A DNA stretch of 64,000 nt from Biomphalaria glabrata (taxonomy: Eukaryota > Mollusca > Gastropoda > Planorbidae), in contig NC_074713.1 in the NCBI RefSeq assembly GCF_947242115.1, positions 10,732,001 to 10,796,000 of the forward strand. The letters run 5' to 3'. This document shows positions 1 to 21,600 of the stretch, in pieces. Each line of letters begins with the position of its first letter. The stretch's first letter is position 1. The position numbers were made by a program, and so were the translations under genes. The notes beneath the pieces are model-generated. The model did no database searches and was not told the DNA's origin. It worked only from the letters and a program-made list of their open reading frames with translations.

Positions 1-1110
1 TAACTTATTTTTTAAAATTATGTTCTCTTTTGAAGGAACGTCTGTTATTTATAAGATAAAGACGATAAAGATACAGTTTCATCAACATTGGTCACATGGT
101 GTATATTTCTAAGAGTTAGTAAAAGGAACATACAGGTTGGGTACACTACACCTGACATAGGAGCCTGACATGGACACCGTTTTGAGAAGTCAGGAGAGCC
201 TTTTCTTTCTTCTAGCACTGAACTAAATGTTACTAAATAAAACTAAAGAGGTCCTGGTCTGTGGGTTAATAACTTATTGACCAATGACTATCAGCCTTTT
301 CTGAAATTGTTTAGTATGCTGCTAATAGGCCTACTGGACAGTGTGATGGTCTTTGAGCTTTATTTCCCTACCAACTCCTCGCGTTCAGTACAGGATGGTA
401 TTTGAGTATTTTAATGTTTTCAGTAGACTGTATTTAGAAAGAAATTTAGGGCCTACAATTAAACTACAACGAAGTCTTTAAGAATAACGCATACAATTAA
501 GAGCATTTAAATTACTTTCAATATGGCTTCGTTCTTTCAACTGCTTACTGTTTTCACCTTGGGTATAGAACCACATAATGCATAGAGTTAATACATTGTT
601 TTTTAATCTTATTAAGTTATTATGGTGGCTAATGATTTAAAATGGTCAAAACTTTTTCTGACACAATAATATCTATGTAAACTCCACGTCCTAAGATGCA
701 TTCTAAGCCTTGTAATTTGACTGATTTATAAATACTAAATGTTAGTAATTATTTATTTAAATGTTGATTACAAATAACCTACGCCTTCGCATCATCTTAC
801 ATGCTCTAAGATAGTTTCTCTAATGTTGAGTGTTGATACCATTCACTCATATTTTCTTTTTCCATTACTTCATTTCCTGTCCAAAAGCTGTAACATCTAT
901 AACATTTTTCTTTCGCTACACTTTCTCAAGCAATTACACACACTCGTACATAGTCACTCTTACACATGGACACATACACACTTATACAGTCATACACATT
1001 TACACAGTCGTATAAAAAAAAAAACCACGCAATCACGCACAGTCACGAACACTTTTTATGCCTAGACGATAAAACAAAATTGTACTACCCATCTGTTAGT
1101 AGAGCTAAGT
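1..1110. other. AT-rich stretch without a recognised gene
   Basis: No exon with family similarity was seen on either strand. The stretch holds T-rich runs and a short CA/CACA-rich patch around 935-1040, whose open frames are low-complexity His/Thr/Ser translations. It ends at the target duplication of the hAT-like element that starts at 1111. Confidence 0.5.
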
Positions 1111-1539
1111 CAGTGGCGGACTGACTATATGGGCATTTGGGCAAATGCCCGGTGGGTCGATACCTAAATGGGCCGGTGGGCCACCGAAAGGGCCGCATGG
1201 ATGCCACTATGTATCAAATTGTCAAATTTTTATAATATTCTCTTATAAAAGCGGCATCGTGTTTAAAAGAAATCTCTCTACAGTGTAATACTAATTTGAT
1301 CTAACACATTTTCCGAAATAATGTAATAGCCTACATCCATAGACAGTGTTACTAGTAGGCTTCATCCTTTTAAGGCCGACACGTTTAGCGGTTAAAAAGC
1401 AACATAAGGCCTTTATTTCTGATTAAAAATATAGAGCTCATTGTATAATTATAATTGGATGCCCATCATATAATATGCAATTTATGGGCCTAATTGAATA
1501 GAAATGCCCGGGCCGATTTTGACACCCAGTCCGCCCCTG
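1111..1539. mobile_element. Non-autonomous hAT-like element (429 bp)
   Basis: The ends are inverted: the left end reads CAGTGGCGGACTG and the right end CAGTCCGCCCCTG, which is its near-perfect reverse complement. The flanking 8-mers are agctaagt at 1103-1110 and atctaagt at 1540-1547, matching at 7 of 8 positions, as expected for a hAT target duplication. The interior has no coding potential and is GC-rich only near the ends, so this is a MITE mobilised in trans. The single mismatch in the duplication suggests moderate age. Confidence 0.85.
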
Positions 1540-1560
1540 ATCTAAGTAATCTACTTAAGT

Positions 1561-1690
1561 CAGTGATGCTCAACCCTTTTCTGGAGACGGCCATAGAGGT
1601 GCGCGGGGCCCTGGTGGGCGAGTGTGGCCTCGAATATTTGTACGAAGGAAGGGCTGAGGGTGACAAAATTCTGTTATCGCCCACCCCCAC
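1561..1690. mobile_element. Left end of a second hAT element (Charlie-like terminus)
   Basis: CAGTGATGCTCAACCC at 1561 resembles the widespread hAT terminus CAGTGGTTCTCAACC. A GC-rich stretch unlike the surrounding AT-rich DNA follows for about 100 bp. No matching right end was found, so only a fragment is claimed. Confidence 0.45.
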
Positions 1691-2351
1691 CCTTTTTTTT
1701 TTTGTTATGGTGTGTGTGTGTTTCTATGGTGACGGTGGTAAGAGGTTAGCTATTGGTTTTGAATGATGCAACATAAGTAGCATTGTCGTCATTGGGTCTT
1801 AGGACAGACGATTCCAGAACATGAGACTGAAAGGTTGTGTTAATGTAGTGAGTTAGATATTAATATTATTACTAAAGTCTACAGTCTACTACATTTATTT
1901 GATCTCAAATTAACTTGATTTTGTCTATATTATAAATAAAGTTCTATTTAGTATTGTTCAAAAGTTATTTGAAGTTGTACTAGTTAAGATATATTACGCC
2001 TACAACGGTCTACCAGAAGTTTGGTGCAACAAGTCAAAGACCAGTAACAACCCCCATCCCAAGAGGCGCGGGGCCTAAGGCGGTCGCCCTGTTCGAGAGC
2101 CCCAAAAGCCGCTTCTGCTTTTAGTCCTGGGAGCCATATATCCGCCACAAGTCAGGGCAGCATCGAATCCAATGGAATCGATATTTTATTATGCACTCTG
2201 AGAATCAATGTCGGGCCCAATTCGGGGGGTGAGGGACGTGCGGATAGCAGACAGTGTCGGTGTGTCATAGAACTGAAGACCAAGCACATGTTCACATCTG
2301 CTGAGCGGTCTTAATGGCCTGCTTTCAATTGTTTTTTTTTTCCTTCAACAG
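1691..2351. other. Region upstream of tektin-3
   Basis: This holds AT-rich DNA and a GC-richer patch at 2035-2160 (possibly an old repeat). It ends in a T-rich polypyrimidine tract and acceptor-like TTCAACAG at 2344-2351. That acceptor implies an exon further upstream (5' UTR, or a few codons of tektin-3) which I could not place. Confidence 0.4.
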
Positions 2352-2374
2352 GTGCCACTGCCACGTCATCGTAC

Positions 2375-11625
<9,251 letters not shown>

Positions 11626-13240
11626 GTTGACCCAGGACTAGCAGGGATCTCTGCGATCTCAACGAGATTTTGTATATGAACATCTAATGTTGTTTACTTG
11701 AGCTATTTACACTCGCAAAAACAAAAGTTTGTTGGATTAAAACTATGCCCAGTCAGCTTATTAACGTGTTGATATTGTTTATTACATTGTATTATTGCAG
11801 TATATATTAACTTTGTTTTTGGTGCCCCTATTACATTGTATTATTGCAGTATTTATTAACTTGGTTATGGTGTCAGGGACCACAATAGTAAACTGTTCCA
11901 TTTCACTCTTCCTTAATGATTTGACGTTCACACTATCATTTTATACTAATAATAGGCCTATAGACTAGATATAGTATTACAAAAGTTTTTGTTTTAAAGG
12001 ATGCAGGTGATTAGTCGTAGGCTATCCCTACCCTCCCTTTCTTCGAATTTCTACACATCGTAGACAGTCACCATATTGTTTTTGTTATTTGTTGTTGTTG
12101 TTTTTTTTTTCATTTCAATAGAGGAAACTAAAGGGATCGATTGAAAGTTTGCGCAAACTGTTACCGCCAAGCTGTTATTGCTTAAAGACTATCACGGATA
12201 ATTGCAATAGTGGAGGTTTTCATAAATGGCGGGAAAACACAAATATCTCGCTTTTCGGTGTATACGGTGTACAAAATGACGTATTCCCGATGATTTTTTT
12301 ATGAAGATATACGATAATTTGTGTGCACCTTTTAGCAACACCTGCCGTGAACTTGTGTAGATATTTGGAGAAAATAGATACAATGGCATAGAAATAAAAA
12401 GAACATAAACAGCAGAGCACATTGTCGTTCGCGACCCCTTAACAAGCTAAGGGGTATTGGGGATCGCTGAAAGCTCTACTTGTGAGACGGAGCCCCTCGT
12501 GCCAAATGTTTTGCTGAATTCTGAGATTCAGGAAATCAATTCTCGTGGCGTCTGCAACCCACTATTTCTCTTAGCAAGACGAGAAAGATTGAGGCGGGCG
12601 ATACTAAAATGGGAGAGACATTCAACGCAGAAGTCAATGTAGGCCTATGTTTTTTTAATTGGCTTAGATCATCCTCACGTCAGCTAAACCACTTACAGGC
12701 CTAGCGCGAGTTTATTTGGTAGGGCCTACAAGCAAAAGAAGTCAACAGAAATTCGGATTGGGCTGTTCTGGTGTAAGAAAAGGAAAGAACCTGTCCGCCA
12801 CGCACGCAGAGAACCGACATCAGAGACCCATGGATGGAGTGGCGGCCATCACAGAAATTAAGGCGGTTACAGTATAGAAAGATGAGGCCAATTCTATCTC
12901 TGCCTTCGGCTGCTGATAGCGAGAAGGTCCAGGACCTAGGCGTGGTGCGCCACCTATATGTTGGCCTACAATCTCCTCGTGGTCTACGGTCGTATCGTTC
13001 CAAAACCTCAGTCAAGACTTGAAGAGTTCCCGGTCCACGTCTGTTCCCTGGATTTTTTTATTAAAATAAATTTCTACTAAATCAAATAAGAACATAAAAT
13101 TAAAATGTTATTTAACCTTGGTTAGGTCAGGAGAGATCGAAGACTCAAAAGAAGGTAAAGTAGCAATTATACATAAAACACTGAACCATAATCTTTAAAT
13201 ACAAAAACAAAATTTAATAAAATACTCTGAAAGACACAAA
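11626..13240. other. Downstream flank of tektin-3, no gene recognised
   Basis: This holds the tektin-3 3' flank, including a local duplication of the phrase ATTACATTGTATTATTGCAGTA near 11785 and 11830. A GC-richer block at 12700-13020 has open frames on both strands but resembles no family I know. It may be part of an old repeat. Confidence 0.4.
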
Positions 13241-13475
13241 GATAGAGGCACATTCCTCGTTTCATATGCTAGGACACATTTGTACAAGTGCTCCTTCTTC
13301 CCTAGTGCTATTAGAGCATGGAATGGGTTGCCTGAGCCAGCCTGGAAAACCAGTGACTTGACAGAATTTAAGTTATTGGTTAACATGCATGACTAGATGC
13401 ATGACGTGTAGGACGTAGTCATCGTCTTTGTTGAAGTAACGTCTGTATTATATGTGATAAGATAAGGAATGGAGA
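13240..13475 (+). mobile_element. 3' end of a non-LTR retrotransposon (family L-A)
   Basis: The plus strand encodes a stretch containing SFFPSAIRAWNGLPE, the typical C-terminal end of CR1/Jockey-type LINE reverse-transcriptase proteins. A short non-coding tail ending in GATAAGATAAGG follows. Matching 3' tails occur at 27955-28130 and twice at 41097-41310, so this LINE family has left several 5'-truncated copies. Confidence 0.7.
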
Positions 13476-13559
13476 AAGACGGTCGGCAGATCCTGCATGG
13501 TGCCCCAACGGTCCAACTACCGTCCAACAGACTAATTTTAATGGATAGGTACAGGTAAA

Positions 13560-13683
13560 CACTATAGTCTTGTAAAATATTTTACATATTTTGAATGTTC
13601 CTTCAGATTTGAAGATAATTTTAATCTACATCCTGCCACAAACCTCCCTTCATGACTACGTCTACGGGGGATGACAGTCGCAG
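13560..13683 (-). mobile_element. SINE family A fragment cut off by a hAT MITE
   Basis: TTGTAAAATATTTTACATAT, a TTCCTTCAGA-like phrase and the CTGCCACAAACCTCCC part repeat the layout of the antisense SINE at 4590. The similarity stops where the hAT-like element begins at 13684. Confidence 0.55.
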
Positions 13684-13972
13684 GGACGGCCTTAGGCATA
13701 GGCAAACTAGGCTGTCCAAGACTAAAATAAAATTAGAGAAAAAATTGCGAAACTTGGATCTGATCTCAAACATAGTAGAGCACTAGCTGTGATTGTCTGT
13801 GACTATGTATGTTTACTGCTAGTCTAATTCTGTCTAGTATTTCTACAACGAAAATTGCGATATGCATTTCTACTTGTCGACCGTAATTTTTTTTCCTGTT
13901 TTTTATTTTTTTAATTTGGGGCCACCAAATTTACTTTGCTTAGGGCCTCCAATTATCCAAGGCCGACCCTGA
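13684..13972. mobile_element. hAT-like MITE (family CAGGG(C/A)CGGCCTTAGG)
   Basis: The left end is CAGGGACGGCCTTAGG and the right end GGCCGACCCTG, an imperfect inverted pair. The interior is non-coding and shared with the fragment at 8587-8815. No clean 8-bp duplication is visible; only GACAG is common to the two flanks. Confidence 0.7.
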
Positions 13973-15637
13973 CAGCTTTAACTTCTTTAACACAAATATT
14001 AATTAAGTCCGTGTTGTTCCGAGATAAGGACAGTCACACACACACACATATATATGAACAAATTTCAGACCTCCGCAAACAGTTGCTTTCGCTGGTCTTT
14101 GAGTCCGAAGTACTCCTAAGAGTGCAGTTTTTCAAGTGGCTGCGCAGCTCCAGCTGAAAAAAATCTATATTGACATAGATTCTAGACTAGACATAGATTC
14201 TAGATCTAGATCTACTGTCAACTATTACGAGAGAACCATAAAACCCGAAATCTATCTAGATCTACAACTTACTCCAAAAAGAAATATTCTACTAGATCTA
14301 ATTCAATTTTATATTGATTTATAAGAATCCCTTAATCTGGGTATTTTAAAAATAGCTTCTTGTGTAGGATTTTTTTTTATTTGTTTTTGTTACATTCAGT
14401 GCTTCCTAGGACTAACTCACTGAATAACTGAATTACACTAACCTAATTTCAGGTTGTTGTTAATACATTCTGGTCTTGGTTCTCTAGATTAGATATGAAT
14501 ATCTAGATCATCTAGAGATTTAACTAGATTTAATCTAGATCTAGAATAATTCAATAATCTAATCTAGATTAGATAGATCTAATCTAGACTAGTTAATTTA
14601 TTAACTATTTGCATTTGATTGAATTTTCATCATAGGTCATAGATCTATATAGTAATATAGTATAATATAGTCATAGTCATAGTATCATTTAGTATGATTT
14701 AGACTTTTTAGTATCATAATCATGAAGTATGATATCATATAAATAATCATAAGTCATAATGATAGTGCATGAAGTATGTACTGTACTTAGTACTATGACT
14801 ATGATCAATGATGTAGTCATAGATCTAGTCTAGATTCTAAATCAAATTGTTATACTAAAACTAAAGTCTACAGCTACACTCAGTAGATGAGTCTGATGAG
14901 TAGTCTACAGCCTTGTTCACTGTTGATCATAATAAATGATAATATGATTATGATAAATTAGAATTAATTAGATGTATATCATATATGATAATCATGTGTG
15001 TGTTTCTTGTGTTGTTGTTGTTTTTTTTGTTGTTTTTTTTTTGGTATTAATTTGCATGTAATACCAAATGTTGTGGATAGTGTGGAAGTCTTTCCTAAGC
15101 ACATCTTCCTCTGTTCTTGTTAGAATATTATCCACAAAACGCAAGTTTGTAATTTTTCTCTCCATTGATTGTTGCTCTGAGTGCTCCAGGCTAGACTCTT
15201 AATAAAATCATTATTATATATAAATCTATAATATTTTATAACATCTGTTGTTTTTATTTAATATTATAAAGGCCTATTCATTTTTAAGAGTCAGAAATTT
15301 ATGAGTATCTCCATTTTACCCAAAATGTGTCACGTTTAAACATTTTTTTATGGTGGTCTTTTTTTTTTTTTTTTCTGCCAACAGTTATTTGAAATATTAG
15401 TTTCTCTGTCCCTCCACTGGCATAATTGGACTTTTTTTTTATTTCCTATGACTTAAAAGCAAATGGCACAGATTGAAGAACTTGTGACAATTTCTTCATT
15501 GTTGTATCTTTTTGGAGTCTATCAAACTAGCTATTTAAATCTATTATAAACCTGTGTCAGTCTTTTCAAATGTTTGTGTTGCATAGCATTTTTAAAATCT
15601 ATATTAACCTTTTAGTAACTTTGTTCTTTTCTTGTAG
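13973..15637. other. Low-complexity AGATCTAG-rich DNA upstream of SLC29
   Basis: The 14160-14960 stretch is dominated by overlapping variants of AGATCTAG, TCTAGATTAG and TCATAGTATGA, with no stable period. Similar patches occur at 24170-24420, 43060-43440, 61650-61860 and 62330-62620. The 5' UTR exon(s) of the transporter probably lie in or near this stretch but cannot be placed. Confidence 0.55.
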
Positions 15638-15670
15638 GTAGATGTGGTGAATTGGCTTGGTAGTTCATGG

Positions 15671-18600
15671 ATGACTGAAGAAAGTCAACGGTATGTGAAG
15701 CACACACTCCATTTATATTATTAGTAATAATTTGCATTTTGATCTTGCTTACCTTTTCTGTTTTTTGTAGATAGGTTTTCCCTAGTTTAACAGCATTAAA
15801 TATTGTTAAATGATGTTTTATGTAAAAATGACTCATTGTTCTGCAACATTCTACTTTCCCAAATCAGTTTTTTTGTTTCCAACTTTCAAGTTGTACAGCA
15901 GTTTTTAATCATCTTTTAATATGTTTTCATTTCCTTTTTTTTTTTTAAGTTTAAGCTTATAGGGTAAAATTAAATAAACAGGTTTGTGTGTCATGTTTAG
16001 TTGTTCTTTTTCATATTTTTTGTACGGAATTTTATTTTGCTTTTATTGAAAAATAATATTTCTAATCATAAAACATTTTCAATTTTGTTTAATAATGCTG
16101 TCTTATTCTTAATTATAATGCTCCTTCTGGTCGATTCGTCTCTCTCCTTGGCTGTAATTTTAAAAAAATTGTTTTTTTCCTGTCGTGGAATTCATATTGT
16201 CTGAATTCATCTTCAATGCTACATCTGCTTGTTTCTAATAATAGATTATTTCTTGATTCTCATTGTTAATGACCACCATGTTTTGTACTCAAGCTGTGTT
16301 TTCTACTCCTATCCTTAAAGTTTTATAAGTTACACTAAAATGGCATCATATGATAAGGTACGGTTAAACATTGAACAATAATTATAGCAAAAAAGCTTCA
16401 AAGTTCTAAAATGAACAAACAATTAACTTCTTAAAGTTGCATTTGAAATACCTTACAATCTATCCAAAATTTTAAGTATCATGTAATGAGATGGCAAAAA
16501 GTTAATACATTTAATTCTTTACTCTCACCAATATACATTACATTAACCAAAAAAAAAACAGGGCACGACATGACCTAAATTGTGCCAAAAATATCAAATA
16601 TAAAAAAAACAGCATATTTTGAGATAAAAGAAAAAATGTATAATTCAAACCCAATATAATATCACAGAAACCTACTTCAATATCTTTTATCTTTGATACA
16701 GTTATCATAACCTCAGAAATAGGCCTGGCAACACTCTCTTATTTCAGAATGCAATCATACAGTGAAAGGTTTCATAATATTCTTACAATTATAGGAAAAT
16801 AATATTCTTTTTTTTTCTTTTTATTGATAGCTTTAAAAATAAAAAAGACAATTAAAAAGTGATAGTTTACTGTTGTTGAAAGATAACTACACCTCAGATA
16901 AATAAGTTGTTTCATTTGTTATCTATTGGAAGTGTTTGTTTTGTTGAAATACATAAGTAGAGCCAGCCTAGGTCAAACAGAGATGATGATGTGCACTGAT
17001 TACATCTGTGTGTTTTAGTCTGACACTTGTTTATCTTCTTAAGTCTCAGTAAGCTAGTCATTTCATATGTTTAGAGTATTAGTTTAGTTTTTGTGGTACA
17101 GCCACTCTATAGCCATTTTGGTAAGTGATAAGTGTAGCTTTTATTGTTGGTGGCATAACTTGTGGTAATTTGTTAGTGATTATCCAATTTTTTAATGCTC
17201 CCTGTTCAGCTACAGCAGTCCTGTAGACTATGATGGCCTTATTTCCAACCAAGAGCTAGATGATGATGTAGAACTCATGGATTACGATAGTGATCATGGT
17301 AAACATTCAGAAGAGAATCCTTTAATTAGGTCTTCTTATTCTGAACCTCAGGACAAGTGAGTAGATACATTTATTGGAGTAGTCATGATATTAATTATAC
17401 AATAAAACTTTTCATAGAATATAGTCTAGTTATTTCTCATCCATTTAATTTTAAATTAACAGGAAGTATGGAGTTTTGTTTATCTTTGGATTTCTGGGAC
17501 TGGCATCACTTCTGCCATGGAACTTCTTTATTACAGCAAAAAAAGTATGGCCTTATAATAAATATTTTAATTATTTATGTTTATGTTTTTTCATTTTGGG
17601 CTGGTTTAAAGCTGAAATTGAAATAATTTTTCTATAAAACATATTTATTGTCATTTACTGCATTTCTAATATCTACTTAATTTTTATTCAGTACTTTGAC
17701 TACAAATTTAGAAATACAAGTCTGCCTAGCAATGTATCATTTGACGATGAAGCCCATATCACATCCATGCAGAAAGAGTTTGAAAGCTACCTTTCCATAG
17801 TATCTAATGGATCAAATTTGGTCTTTATGATTCTAACTGTTCTTCTTGTCAGGGCGTAAGTTATACCCTTTTTTTTTTTTGCTTTTAAATTTGATTAGGC
17901 TTCAAAAAATGTTGACTTATTTCTATAGATAGTTGTTAAAATGGTGTTCAGCACTGTGATCAACAGCCTTTAGTTTCCCTAAGTAATGTTTGATACCCAT
18001 TGATGCTGGGTTATGTCAGGAATACTCTTAAAGCCGAATTTTTAAAGTCATTATCTTCAGGGTACAGCTTTAGGCTATGCTAGTTTACAATAAGGAATTA
18101 AGGAATTAGGCACGAAAAGTCATTTGTTTTGTTCATTTTGGGCTTCATTAAAAACAAAGACTAGGATTAGTGAGGAAATGAAGAAAACAGTAAATATGTT
18201 AGCATCTTTAGAGGAAGGTCAATTTTGATCACCAAGAAAGTTTTGGACCAAGGTATTTAGTTGAGTGATGACTAAGACAGATTCCCTTTGTTATTTCTTA
18301 AATGTTTATGAATTGACATTGCTCTTGATTGTCTCATTGCACTGTTAGTTTTCACCTGTTTGCTGGAAGTTTAGTTATTACCTCAGTTTTGAATGTAGCC
18401 TATTTAAGACACAGTGCAGAGGTACTCAACGACGTCAGTGCAAAATGTTTAGTCTCACAGCTGAAGCAGCTAAGACTTCAGAAAAGTGAAATTGTGGAGT
18501 TCCTGCAGAGAATTCTGACCACATCATTCAAGACTGCATAATTTATCAAGAGTCCCAAATAATAATGTTTGTAAAACAAACTGTATGGATAGCAGTTCAT

Positions 18601-21600
18601 CTCAGGTATAGGACTGGTTCTCTGAACCCTTGAATATAGTAATGAGCTAATGAGAATGTCTAAGAAGATGAATATCCAACATAATTTAATATTAAAGACT
18701 CTACATTTGGCAGGTAAACCATCATAGATACAGTTTATTAACAGCTTTGTCTTCAAACAAACATTACAATAAAAACTCTGGCTAATTTAGTTAGTCTAAG
18801 ATCAAACTTTTTGACTTTTGTAAATAGGCCATAAGAACTAGGAAGTTCTATGTGCTCATACATTATTTTATGTGCTCATACATTAATTGCCAATGGTCAG
18901 CAGAAATGAATTTTTGTAATGCACTAAAGTACTCTGCCTCTGGCCTAAAAAGCCTATTCTGTCTTCATTTAAATGGGTTTTTTTATTCTTTGTAGAATTG
19001 TTGTAAAATATAGAGTGTTGGCCTCCACTCTTCTTATTACAGTCATTTTCATAGTGACTTCAACATTGACTGAAATCAACACGGACACATGTAAGTCTCT
19101 TGTTTGTTTATCTTGTTACATATCGCAGACGTTACTTTAAAAAAAGATAATTACATCCTAAGCATATCATGTGTCAATCTAGCCTTATTTATGTTAAACT
19201 CTGCTAAGTCGTTGGTTTTCCTGGCTGATGAGTTTTTTTGACTTGCGAACAACATTGTGTTCACCTGTAGGGTACACATCACGTGTTACTTTCCAGTCAG
19301 CTATTCTTGATTTCCCCTCTGAGGTTTCTCTTAGGTTTGATTAGTTTTATTTTGCCGTAAAGGAAGCCAGAAATCAAACCTATGACTATTGAACAAATAT
19401 TTGTGTAAAATTTACTTCAGTCTTTTAGATATACAACTTTTTTGTGTCTACTTTTTATCCATTAATATTTAGACTAAATGTTCAGTTCATACAAAAAAAA
19501 AGTTGCACTGGATTAACACCATTTAACAAACCACAATATGTATATATATATAATTACATCACTGCCGCAATACAGAAGGGAAGAAACAGAATCAAAGACT
19601 TTATTGATTAGTAAATTTGAAATGCCTTATTATTATGAAATCATACCAAATGTTTACCAAATTTAAGTTTGCCTCTTTATTTCAGGGCAAGAAAATTTCT
19701 TTGTATTTACCCTTGTAGCAGCCACCTTGATGAGTGGTAAGTTCATGAGCAGCCTTATAGTAATTCATTTCAGTATATATACTGATAAATGTGTAGGATA
19801 GGTCATGTGTCTCATTCTCAAGTTAAAAGTTTATTTAGGGACATATGAACTGAATTTTACAGGTTTTGGTCAATGGCTTACAATGATTTGTGTGACATGA
19901 GTTAATTTTTCTCTTTGTGATCATATATTCATTTCCCGGCTCTGTAAAAATGACATTTCAGTAAAGACTTACTATCATAAACAAAAAATAAAGTCTTCAC
20001 CAAGATTTAAACTTGAAACTTAAAATATATCAGTCTTATACTATATCTATCTTTAATTGATGGACAGTAGAAAATATATGGTTAAAATAAACTAGCACAT
20101 AATGTTTTTTTTAGGTCATAAAAGATTGATTTTGCTTGACCTATAGAGCTTAAAAGTTAAAAGTAACTTAATGGAGTAAGATTAGTTACCACAAGTCTTG
20201 TATTGTTATCATTTTTACCAAGTTTATATCAACTCTTTCTGTCTGTCTGGGTGGAAACTTGTACACCTTATTTCTCCCACTTCCCAATCTCAGATCAAGT
20301 TTAAATTTTGCACAATTGTTCTCTGTTGTTGACAACACATGAATCAATGAAAAACATTAGTTAATCAATTAGTTGTAATTAATTCATCAATTTTGTTTTT
20401 ATAGAGAGACATTAGGGCCTACTAAGCTAAGGGGAGATAAGACTTGTGTCAAGAATTAGTTCGTTTGCTACAAACGTTAAACTAAAAATAGGTTATAAAA
20501 CCTTCTACACTTTTAAGTACTTGGATAGCTCAGTGTCCTACAAGTCGGCCTTTATGGAGGCTCAAGTTCAAATTCAGACTCAGGCAACTTTTATTTTTTA
20601 ATTGTTCTTAAAAAGGCAGCATGGAAACTTTCTCCCAGATATCTCCACTCAATTTAAGCTTTGCTTTTTTAAAAAGTATTTTTTAGATTTTACGTGTTTG
20701 TAAATTATATTTCATATGAAATAGATTTCACTTTAACAACATAGAGTTGTTTTTTCTTCTTTTTTTCCAGGTGCACAGTCAGTTTTAACTGGTTCAGTCT
20801 TAGGTTTATCAGCTGTTTTTCCACCAATCTATTCACAAATGACTATGATTGGACAGGTAGACATGTTTTTTTCTCTTCTTTTAATGACTTAGTTCAACAA
20901 TTTTAAAAAAATACATTCAATGTCAGTTTTAAACCATTGTTTTGAAAATACACATAAATATGATGTGTTTATTTTTCATATTTTGGTAAATATAGTTAAT
21001 ATTGGTTTTAAATATTTTGAAATTGTTATTGTAACATATCAGCAAATAGACCAAATCAAACATTGTTATTGTAACATATCAGCAAATAGACCAAATCAAA
21101 CATTTACATACAATTTTCTTTATTGTTCAGTGCAACCAAAAACAAATTACTTACATAACCTATTTCATAGAGCTGAAAGTTCAACGTAATGAGTTTTTAC
21201 AGTATTATGTCATTATTTTAGAGTTATGTTTTCACTTTCTAATATTTCATTATCTAAACCCGAACTGACTTGCAGGCTGCAGGAGGAACATTCTCAGCTC
21301 TATGCAGCATTCTAACTCATACCACTGGAGGGGATCCCGTCACTAGTGGCCTTATTTTTTTTCTCATCGCAACAGTTATCACAGTTCTTTCATTTGTAGC
21401 TTATATAGGATTGCATTTTCTGGTAAGACATACACACATATATTTAGAATGCAATGATGTAAAAATGTGGTTTTAAAGGGAAATATTTTAATTTAAAGAT
21501 TGTTTATGTTTGCATGGCAGAGGGAGAAGAAAATCCTTCAAGCCATTTTGTGTTTTGAAAGAAAATGTATGTTATTTTATTAGATAATGAACATCATAGT

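Noticed and set aside
12701-13022. Overlapping open frames on both strands
   Set aside because: A GC-richer patch keeps both strands open. Neither protein resembles a known family, and no splice signals fit.
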